Position numbers and translations under genes: made by a program. A stretch of 39,644 nt of DNA from Bacteroidales bacterium UBA4353 (GTDB lineage: Bacteria > Bacteroidota > Bacteroidia > Bacteroidales > Paludibacteraceae): NCBI GenBank assembly GCA_002394025.1, contig DGSV01000049.1:1-39644 (forward strand), read 5' to 3'. Positions 33,780 to 39,644 of the stretch are shown piece after piece (positions within the stretch are counted from its first letter, which is position 1; each line of letters opens with the position of its first letter). Under the pieces are notes generated by a model that was not told the origin of the DNA, searched no databases, and worked only from the letters and a program-made list of their open reading frames with translations.

Positions 33780-34146
33780 AACGAGATATATACCGTCATG
33801 GTGTATCGTGGTGCTTGTCGCGATACTGAGCCTTGCGCCTATCGGGATTCCCGAACCGCTACGCGTGATTTCGCTCGCCGACAAGTGGTCGCACATGCTG
33901 ATGTATGGCATGACGACTCTGCTGCTCTTTGCGGACCAGTACATCAATAAGCGCCGTATCGCGTGGACGGCAACCATCATAGCAATGATAATCTATGGCA
34001 CTATCCTTGAGTGGTTGCAGTACTTCATCCCCTACCGCAGCTACGACCCCCTTGACATCGCGGCCAACGCAATAGGCGTAGTACTCGCGGCGGCAATGGC
34101 GGCAACAATACAGTTAATATGCAAAAAAAAACCACATAAAATATGA
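33757..34146 (+). CDS. VanZ-like membrane protein
   Basis: 129 residues with four hydrophobic helices. 'LADKWSHMLMYGMTTLLL' and 'YRSYDPLDIAANAIGVVLA' are typical of small VanZ-family proteins. Function beyond family is unknown. It overlaps hflX by 23 bases and upp by 4. Met4 (33766) is an alternative start. Confidence 0.85.
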   Translation: MNAMTLSKTRYIPSWCIVVLVAILSLAPIGIPEPLRVISLADKWSHMLMYGMTTLLLFADQYINKRRIAWTATIIAMIIYGTILEWLQYFIPYRSYDPLDIAANAIGVVLAAAMAATIQLICKKKPHKI

Positions 34147-34823
34147 AAATCATCAACTTATCCGACACCAACTCTGTCGTTAATCATTTCTTGAGTGAAC
34201 TGCGCGACGTCAATGTCCAGAACGACCGCATGCGTTTTCGCCGCAACATCGAACGCATCGGCAACATGATGGCATACGAGATGAGTAAACATTTCCACTA
34301 CGTAGCCCGGGATGTCACTACCCCTCTGGGTCATGCCACAGTCAACATCAGTGACGAGGAACTTGTTCTGGCAACGATCTTCCGCGCCGGACTGCCTCTG
34401 CACCAAGGTTTTCTTGAGGTTTTCGACAAGGCGGATAATGCCTTCGTATCAGCCTATCGCGACGAACAGACCGAAGGAGAGTTGAAAATAGTAGTGCAGT
34501 ATAGCGCATCGCCCGAGCTGACCGGCAAGACGCTGATTATCGTTGACCCCATGCTCGCCACGGGAGGCTCCATGGAATTGGCGTACCGCGCCCTGCAACG
34601 CTACGGAAAACCCGATAAGGTACATTTTGCGGCTGTGATAGCAAGCCAACAGGCTCTTGACAACCTCGAGAAATTGTTTCCCGAAGACAATTTCACGCTG
34701 TGGGTAGCAACAGTGGACCCGAAACTCAACGAGCACAAATATATCGTACCCGGATTGGGAGACGCCGGAGACCTTGCTTTCGGCACCAAAATTTCCATAC
34801 CAGAATACGGTAAGAAAGAGTGA
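34143..34823 (+). CDS. upp: Uracil phosphoribosyltransferase
   Basis: 226 residues. Converts uracil and PRPP to UMP in pyrimidine salvage. The PRPP-binding loop 'IIVDPMLATGGSM' is at 132-144, 'RAGLPL' is at 81-86, and the C-terminal uracil-binding region 'YIVPGLGDAGDLAFGT' is intact. It overlaps the vanZ-like gene by 4 bases. Confidence 0.96.
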   Translation: MKIINLSDTNSVVNHFLSELRDVNVQNDRMRFRRNIERIGNMMAYEMSKHFHYVARDVTTPLGHATVNISDEELVLATIFRAGLPLHQGFLEVFDKADNAFVSAYRDEQTEGELKIVVQYSASPELTGKTLIIVDPMLATGGSMELAYRALQRYGKPDKVHFAAVIASQQALDNLEKLFPEDNFTLWVATVDPKLNEHKYIVPGLGDAGDLAFGTKISIPEYGKKE

Positions 34824-35042
34824 TTTGTAATTTACTATTTGACAATTTACTATTAGACAATTTACTATTAGACAATTTATTTTGTTATTTGGTAATTGAG
34901 TAAATTGCAAGTACGGACACGCAGCTGTGTGTCCACAACAACACCAACTAACCAACAGGGACACGCAGCTGTGTGTCCACAACAACACGAAGTAACTAAC
35001 AGTGACACGCCATGGCGTGTCAGTACATAACACGAAGTAACC
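34824..35042. repeat. Repeats between upp and ychF
   Basis: Two parts. First, a short tandem array of ACAATTTACTATTAG units (about 34830-34880). Then three hairpins of the GACACGC family: 34915-34934 and 34959-34978 (both GGACACGCAGCTGTGTGTCC) and 35003-35022, the perfect palindrome TGACACGCCATGGCGTGTCA, 20 bases before ychF. No promoter consensus is seen. Confidence 0.9.
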
Positions 35043-36146
35043 ATGTCATTACAATGCGGCATAGTGGGTTTGCCGAACGTAGGCAAATCCACATTATTCA
35101 ACTGTTTATCAAACGCGAAAGCCCAATCCGCCAACTTTCCGTTTTGTACCATAGAACCCAACGTTGGCGTCATCACCGTTCCCGACGAACGTCTGAACCG
35201 CCTTGCCGAGCTCTGCCATCCTGAGCGCGTGATACCCACCACGGTAGAGATCGTCGATATCGCCGGACTCGTCAAAGGCGCCAGCAAGGGCGAAGGACTG
35301 GGCAATAAATTCCTCGCCAATATCCGTGAGACGGACGCCATAATTCATGTTCTGCGGTGTTTCGACGACCCCAACGTTGTTCATGTCGATGGCAGCGTGG
35401 ACCCGGTGCGTGACCGTGAGATAATAGACACCGAATTGCAGCTCAAGGACTTGGAAACGGTTGAGAGCCGTATAGCCAAGGTTGAGAAACAAGCCAAGAC
35501 CGGTGGTGACAAACTTGCCAAGATCCAACTTGGTGTTCTTGAGCGTTATCACGAAGCCCTTGTTTCGGGTCGTTCAGCACGTACGGTGACCTTCGAGAGC
35601 GCCGACGAGCGCCAAGCGGCTCACGACCTGTTTCTGCTTACCGCAAAACCCGTGATGTATGTCTGCAACGTTGATGAGTCATCCGCGGTGAACGGCAATG
35701 CCTATGTTGACGCTGTTCGCGCCGCCGTCAAGGACGAGGACGCCGAGGTGCTGGTGCTCGCAGCGCAGACAGAGGCTGAAATAGCCGAATTGGACACCTA
35801 TGAAGAGCGTCAGATGTTCCTCGAAGAACTTGGTCTCAAAGAGTCGGGCGTGAGCCGTCTTATCAAGGCCGCCTACGCGCTTCTCAACTTGCGCACCTTC
35901 CTCACCGCCGGCAGCGACGAGGTACGCGCATGGACATTCCGCGAAGGGATGAAAGCACCACAATGCGCCGGAGTAATACACACAGACTTTGAACGAGGCT
36001 TTATACGCGCTGAAGTCATCAAATATCAGGACTATATAGACCTCAAGACAGAAGCCGCGGTGCGCGCTGCCGGCAAGATGAGCATCGAAGGGAAAGACTA
36101 TCAGGTGCAAGATGGTGACATAATGCATTTCCTCTTTAACGTATAA
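35043..36146 (+). CDS. ychF: GTPase/ATPase YchF
   Basis: 367 residues, normal length. G1 'GLPNVGKST' (8-16) and G3 'DIAGLVKGAS' are present; the NxxE type G4 motif ('NVDE') is the one that makes YchF/OLA1 prefer ATP. A coiled-coil helical insert follows, and a TGS domain lies at the end. A ribosome-associated, redox-linked regulator. Confidence 0.96.
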   Translation: MSLQCGIVGLPNVGKSTLFNCLSNAKAQSANFPFCTIEPNVGVITVPDERLNRLAELCHPERVIPTTVEIVDIAGLVKGASKGEGLGNKFLANIRETDAIIHVLRCFDDPNVVHVDGSVDPVRDREIIDTELQLKDLETVESRIAKVEKQAKTGGDKLAKIQLGVLERYHEALVSGRSARTVTFESADERQAAHDLFLLTAKPVMYVCNVDESSAVNGNAYVDAVRAAVKDEDAEVLVLAAQTEAEIAELDTYEERQMFLEELGLKESGVSRLIKAAYALLNLRTFLTAGSDEVRAWTFREGMKAPQCAGVIHTDFERGFIRAEVIKYQDYIDLKTEAAVRAAGKMSIEGKDYQVQDGDIMHFLFNV

Positions 36147-36149
36147 GTC

Positions 36150-37097
36150 ATGAGTATAGGCATTAACATTTTATTTCTCATAGTGGGTTTCACCCTGCTT
36201 GTGTTGGGCGCCGACGGACTTGTTGACGGCGCTTCAAATCTCGCCAAGCGCTTTCACGTCTCCGACTTCGTGATAGGCTTGACAATAGTGGCTTTCGGCA
36301 CTTCGGCTCCGGAACTGGTCGTAAACATCATATCTGCCATCGAATGCAGCACCGACATTGCCATCACTAATGTGTTGGGGTCCAATATCATGAATGTATT
36401 CATCATCCTCGGTATCACATCCATGGTCTATCCCATTACCTCCACGGCTGACGCCCGCCGCTTCGACATTCCTGTGGCGGCACTTGCCGGCTTGGCAGTG
36501 TTGCTGATGGTGCTGATGGGCAACAGTTCACTGATGTGGTATAACGGTGCCATACTGCTCTCGATATTCTGCATATACATGATTATCACGTACTTCAACG
36601 GCAAGAAGCTTCACGATAGTACCCCGAGCGATAAGCACACGATTTCCGTGTGGCGCTCCGTAGTGTACGTCATCGCAGGCCTCGGCGCCCTTGTCGGCGG
36701 CGGTGAACTGATTGTCAATGGCGCAGTAAACCTCGCTCGGGCATTCGGAGTGTCGGAAGCCGTGATAGGCGTTACGATAGTGGCTCTGGGCACCTCGCTG
36801 CCCGAACTGGCGACATCAGTGGTGGCGGCGATGAAACATAACTCTGACATCGCGCTGGGCAACGTGATAGGCAGCAATATCTTCAACGTATTCCTCATAC
36901 TGGGTTTGAGCGCATGCATCCATCCCCTGCCGCCATACGCGGGCATACGCACCGACGCCGTGATGACACTGCTTGCCGGAGTGTTGGTGTGGCTGTGCGT
37001 GATGAGCAATAAGGAGCACCAAATCAAGCGCTGGCACGGGGCTCTGCTGCTCGCCGCGTATGCCGCATACTTCACCGTCAGAATAGTATTGGCATGA
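36150..37097 (+). CDS. Calcium/sodium antiporter of the YrbG type
   Basis: 315 residues and about ten helices. The two inverted alpha-repeats are clear: 'LTIVAFGTSAPELVVNIIS' and 'VTIVALGTSLPELATSVVA', each with the cation-binding Glu, and 'LGSNIMNVFIILG'/'IGSNIFNVFLILG'. Exchanges cations across the inner membrane. It begins 3 bases after the ychF stop. Confidence 0.93.
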   Translation: MSIGINILFLIVGFTLLVLGADGLVDGASNLAKRFHVSDFVIGLTIVAFGTSAPELVVNIISAIECSTDIAITNVLGSNIMNVFIILGITSMVYPITSTADARRFDIPVAALAGLAVLLMVLMGNSSLMWYNGAILLSIFCIYMIITYFNGKKLHDSTPSDKHTISVWRSVVYVIAGLGALVGGGELIVNGAVNLARAFGVSEAVIGVTIVALGTSLPELATSVVAAMKHNSDIALGNVIGSNIFNVFLILGLSACIHPLPPYAGIRTDAVMTLLAGVLVWLCVMSNKEHQIKRWHGALLLAAYAAYFTVRIVLA

Positions 37098-37157
37098 TTG
37101 TTGAGGAAAAAAAATAAGATAGTACAACATCATATTAACCTCTAAATATTTACAGAA

Positions 37158-37469
37158 ATGAAAAATCCATTGAAAGCTTTATTAGCGTTTGTAGGCGGAG
37201 CCGTAGCAGGCGCATTGGCGGGCGTACTCTTCGCACCCAAATCAGGTAAAGAAACACGCGAGGATATCGCAAAAAAATTCGACGAGGTTAAAGCCCAAGT
37301 AGTCGCTATCCTCGACGAAAAAGGCATCAAACTCAGCAAGGAAGAGTTTGAAAAATTTGTAAAATCAGTAATGGAGAAGCTCAAAGCCAATTTCAGCAAG
37401 GAAGACATCGCCGATGCGGTGGAAGAAGTTGTTGAAGATGCCGAGATAGAAGCTCCAAAAGCCGAATAA
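37158..37469 (+). CDS. YtxH-domain protein
   Basis: 103 residues. One membrane helix with glycine zipper ('AFVGGAVAGALAGVLFAPKSG', about 9-29) is followed by an amphipathic and acidic helical tail. YtxH proteins are small stress-linked membrane proteins of unclear function. It overlaps the following gene by one base (TAATG). Confidence 0.88.
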   Translation: MKNPLKALLAFVGGAVAGALAGVLFAPKSGKETREDIAKKFDEVKAQVVAILDEKGIKLSKEEFEKFVKSVMEKLKANFSKEDIADAVEEVVEDAEIEAPKAE

Positions 37470-37909
37470 TGGACTCAAAAATACAACAGTTAATAGACGA
37501 CGTAAAGAATTACGCCAGTACCCGTTATGACATACTTCGCCTTGAGTTATTGGAAAAGTTGTCACTCATCATCGGGCTGCTGATACTGATTTTGATATGC
37601 GTCTTTTTGGTGCTGATAGCTTTCGCTTACTTCACCATAAGTTTGGCTATGTGGCTGTCGAACTTCATCAGCCTTGCTTGGGCATTCTGCATCATAGGAG
37701 CAGTATTTCTTGTCGTTACGGGTGTTATTGTTGCTATGCGCGAGCGCATACTGATTAACCCTCTTGTCAAAGTTCTGAGCGGTATCTTGTTTGCGGAACA
37801 GCCGGCGCAAGCCACCGCTGACACACATCAACAACAGCCGTCAACAACGGCTGTGGCAACAACATCCGGTGGTCAGGCAACAACATCTAATGAGGAGGTA
37901 GAACCATGA
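37469..37909 (+). CDS. DUF1469/holin-superfamily-III membrane protein
   Basis: 146 residues. Two membrane helices (about 31-55 and 66-90) preceded by a short cytosolic helix, with a Thr/Gln-rich tail of 40 residues. Often annotated as a phage holin family protein, but in Bacteroidetes it travels with YtxH genes; a phage origin is unlikely here. It overlaps the neighbouring genes on both sides. Confidence 0.82.
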   Translation: MDSKIQQLIDDVKNYASTRYDILRLELLEKLSLIIGLLILILICVFLVLIAFAYFTISLAMWLSNFISLAWAFCIIGAVFLVVTGVIVAMRERILINPLVKVLSGILFAEQPAQATADTHQQQPSTTAVATTSGGQATTSNEEVEP

Positions 37910-38160
37910 GCGACGCCAAGTTCAACAACATACAGAACATTGCTGACCTTCGGCGGCATATAGCACGCCTCGAAAGGCGCTCATCACGTGAGCAGAGGGC
38001 TCTGAATAGGCATTTCAACGAGTTTTGGAAACCATGGCAAAGCGTGTCGGGCACGATATCCAGCATCTGGGCAATGACATCTTCGGTACGGGGAAGCATA
38101 ATGTGGTGGCTCGCAAAACCATTATTGGGCAAAGTAATGAAATTCTTCGGAAAAAAATAG
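37906..38160 (+). CDS. Small basic protein of the YtxH cassette
   Basis: 84 residues. An N-terminal basic amphipathic helix ('RRHIARLERRSSREQRALNR') and a C-terminal half with a short hydrophobic stretch ending 'GKVMKFFGKK'. It overlaps the DUF1469 gene by 4 bases and is followed by a terminator, so it closes the cassette. Family not recognised. Confidence 0.75.
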   Translation: MSDAKFNNIQNIADLRRHIARLERRSSREQRALNRHFNEFWKPWQSVSGTISSIWAMTSSVRGSIMWWLAKPLLGKVMKFFGKK

Positions 38161-38199
38161 TCAGCGCATACCACCTGACATAATGTCATGCTTATCACT

Positions 38200-38235
38200 A
38201 ATCAGCTGAACCGCATAGGTCAGCTGATTTTTTTT
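38200..38235 (+). terminator. Intrinsic terminator of the YtxH cassette
   Basis: A 10-bp stem AATCAGCTGA (38200-38209) / TCAGCTGATT (38220-38229) with a 10-base loop, running into eight T residues. Confidence 0.92.
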
Positions 38236-38721
38236 GCGCCATAACCCATAACTTACACTTTTATCACGATAAAAATGTATTTAATTCACACTTTTATCAT
38301 AGAAAAACTTGTCAGTTTATACCGTAGCAGCAATCATGCAGATACGACTTTTCCGCCAAATGTGCAAGAAAAAGTGTAGATTTGGTAAAGAAGTTGGCGG
38401 TTTTGAGGGGTTTTGTTACCAAATGTGGGTTAAAAAAGGTAGATTTGGTAAAAAAGTCCCTCTCTCGCACAACCATTCCGCAATGTAGGATAATGCGTAT
38501 AGCAACACATGTTTGCGCTGTTGAAAGCTATAGAGCTGAATGCTTTTCAGTCCGTATTGTTCATAATTACAGATAATTGAAGTATCGCTAGCGTCCATGT
38601 CAACACTTTAGCTTTGTAAAAATCAATTAAATAGCACACCACCACTAACACTAAATAGTAAATGAGTAAATAGTAAATTGTGATACCCCTCCGCCCTGCG
38701 GGCACCTGACTAAGGTGTTCT

Positions 38722-38775
38722 GAAAAGCACACTGTGCTTTTCATCGAAAAATTTGCGGAAATATTGCAAATTTTT
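38722..38775. repeat. Double-hairpin dispersed element, copy B
   Basis: Same two stems as copy A: GAAAAGCACA/TGTGCTTTTC at 38722-38742 and AAAAATTTGC/GCAAATTTTT at 38747-38775, with CATCG between them and two bases of difference in the second loop. Confidence 0.85.
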
Positions 38776-38999
38776 CTTCACCCCTTTCTTCGACAGGGGA
38801 GGAGTGTTTGACACGGCAGTTCTTCGATAGGGGTTATGTGCGTCAGCCACTCCTCCACTCGATAAGGGGAGGTGGCACGCAGTGCCGGAGGGGTAGAAAT
38901 CCTTGCTCTTTGCTCCATACTTGACTCAGCAGCAGGACACGCCTGATTAAGGTGTTCTTTTGCGCTTCGCTTAAAAGCGTCTGCTGCGCAGCCGAGCGC

Positions 39000-39054
39000 T
39001 GAAAAGCACAGTGTGCTTTTCAGCGAAAAATTTGCGGAGATATGCAAATTTTTC
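39000..39054. repeat. Double-hairpin dispersed element, copy C
   Basis: CTGAAAAGCACA/TGTGCTTTTCAG (39000-39024) followed by AAAAATTTGC/GCAAATTTTT (39027-39054). The first palindrome has a G rather than a C in its centre. The arms are conserved while loops vary, which suggests selection on pairing. Confidence 0.85.
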
Positions 39055-39275
39055 TTCTCGACGTGTCCGTACTTTTAAAATTACTCAATTGCTAAATCAA
39101 TTGTAAAATAGTAAATGATTAAATAGTAAATGGTTGTTACTCCTTAGCCTTGCATACCCAACTAACCCTTATAACACCTAGCATTTTGTCAGTACAACAT
39201 TCCAAACAAGTACAATGGTATGCGGTTTTGGTAACCGATGTCGGTATTGTCAACGGCAAGGAAATGGGGTAAAAA

Positions 39276-39408
39276 AGTACTTCAAAGTACTAAAATCGGA
39301 GCATTTTTAGTACTTGCAGGTACTAAAACGACTATTTTGGGGTGGAAAAAGCAGCAAAAAGTACTTCCAAGTACTAAAATAGGGGTAAATTTAGTACTTG
39401 CAGATACT
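39276..39408. repeat. Four AGTACT palindromes in an 84-bp direct repeat
   Basis: Imperfect 16-bp palindromes at 39276-39291, 39309-39324, 39360-39375 and 39393-39408, of the form AGTACTTnnARRTACT. Start-to-start spacings are 33, 51 and 33, so the region is two copies of an 84-bp unit. Sites 1 and 3 have the CA/CC core, sites 2 and 4 the GC core. Confidence 0.85.
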
Positions 39409-39525
39409 AAATTGGGTGTAAGGTTTAATTGAAAATTTGGTTATTAACATAAAATACAAGATATGATGAGATATAGTTGTTAATTATCTTTCTCATGCAG
39501 TCTCTTAAAATTTTGACTGATTTTT

Positions 39526-39556
39526 TTTGCAGTTTCGGAAAAAAGTGTTACCTTTG
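39526..39556 (+). promoter_or_regulatory. Promoter of the tRNA-His gene
   Basis: TTTG (39526-39529), 19 bases, TACCTTTG (39549-39556): a close Bacteroidetes consensus. The expected start near 39563 is about 12 bases before the tRNA. Confidence 0.85.
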
Positions 39557-39575
39557 CAGTCGCAAAATTTACATG

Positions 39576-39644
39576 GTGGCTATAGTTCAGTTGGTTAGAG
39601 CGTCAGATTGTGGTTCTGAATGTCGTGGGTTCGAGTCCCACTAG
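39576..39644 (+). tRNA. tRNA-His (GTG), cut by the window end
   Basis: Cloverleaf: acceptor GTGGCTA, D arm GTTC/GAGC, anticodon arm TCAGA/TCTGA with loop TTGTGGT (anticodon GTG), T arm GTGGG/CCCAC with TTCGAGT loop. The G at 39575 can serve as the G(-1) needed by histidyl-tRNA synthetase. Only TAG of the 3' acceptor strand is inside the window. Confidence 0.95.

Larger units (their letters stand above)
38236..39520. repeat. Gene-free repeat region at right end
   Basis: No credible gene. It holds, in order: two ACACTTTTATCA copies (about 38256-38300); two GTAGATTTGGTAAARAAGT copies (about 38375-38460); fragments of the GC-rich module (38680-38710, 38783-38805, 38850-38900); double-hairpin copies B and C; and an array of AGTACT palindromes (39276-39408). 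Several short AATAGTAAATGA-like runs lie between them. Confidence 0.8.

Noticed and set aside
34449..35033. Minus-strand 194-residue frame across upp and the following repeats
   Set aside because: It runs antisense to upp and through the GACACGC hairpins; its composition follows the repeats.
37469..37909. Prophage remnant, based on the 'holin' type protein
   Set aside because: No other phage gene is nearby, and this membrane protein commonly sits beside YtxH genes in Bacteroidetes.
39238..39432. 64-residue plus-strand frame near the right edge
   Set aside because: It is made of the AGTACT repeats and has no independent support.
1..39644. Replication origin
   Set aside because: I saw no cluster of DnaA boxes and no dnaA, dnaN or parAB genes in the window.

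Overview
The window looks like a chromosomal segment of a member of the order Bacteroidales; I cannot place it to family. The evidence is a Bacteroidetes-type promoter signature (TTTG, 19-21 bases, TAnnTTTG) at several sites, gliding-motility genes gldE and gldD, putative type-A C-terminal sorting domains of the type IX secretion system on secreted proteins, a probable glycine-lipid acyltransferase (GlsB-like), and the gene order rseC-rnfBCDGEA. Base composition is near 48% GC by eye, except for a visibly more AT-rich restriction-modification cassette at about 17.9-21.6 kb. Most of the window is ordinary core genome.

Layout. 1-576 is gene-free and repeat-rich. From 577 to 32194 every gene is on the minus strand. 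In transcription order, reading from high to low coordinates, these are: a lipid/envelope group (glsB-like acyltransferase, glycosyltransferase, marC, efp); a small orphan gene; two secreted surface proteins; typA; cca; a four-gene DpnII-type GATC restriction-modification operon; a gldE-gldD-beta-propeller-NlpC/P60-FAD-SDR operon; the Rnf operon (rseC, rnfB, rnfC, a secreted DUF4874/DUF4832-type protein, rnfD, rnfG, rnfE, rnfA); a large receiver plus PEP/pyruvate-binding protein; and a YbjN-like protein. From 32238 to the right edge everything is on the plus strand: a candidate small RNA, hflX-vanZ-upp, ychF, a cation antiporter, a three-gene membrane/stress cassette (YtxH, DUF1469, small protein) with a clear terminator, 1.4 kb of gene-free repeats, and a tRNA-His cut by the window end.

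How the genes work together. The Rnf genes encode a complete ion-pumping ferredoxin:NAD+ oxidoreductase with all six subunits and their expected cofactor motifs. The gldE promoter drives a compact envelope operon. The restriction cassette has two GATC adenine methylases of different classes, a DpnII-family nuclease and an unknown 175-residue protein, with genes nearly touching. By hand count the window has only about 20 GATC sites where about 150 would be expected, and five of these lie inside the cassette.

Most worth a second look: (1) 9-bp CTAG-core tandem arrays at three intergenic sites, each starting at the exact 3' boundary of the upstream unit; (2) GATC depletion and the four-gene DpnII operon with its unknown ORF; (3) a candidate small RNA of about 115 nt with a consensus promoter and a 14-bp terminator stem; (4) a secreted protein gene inserted inside the rnf operon; (5) several dispersed palindromic repeat families at the window ends and upstream of ychF.
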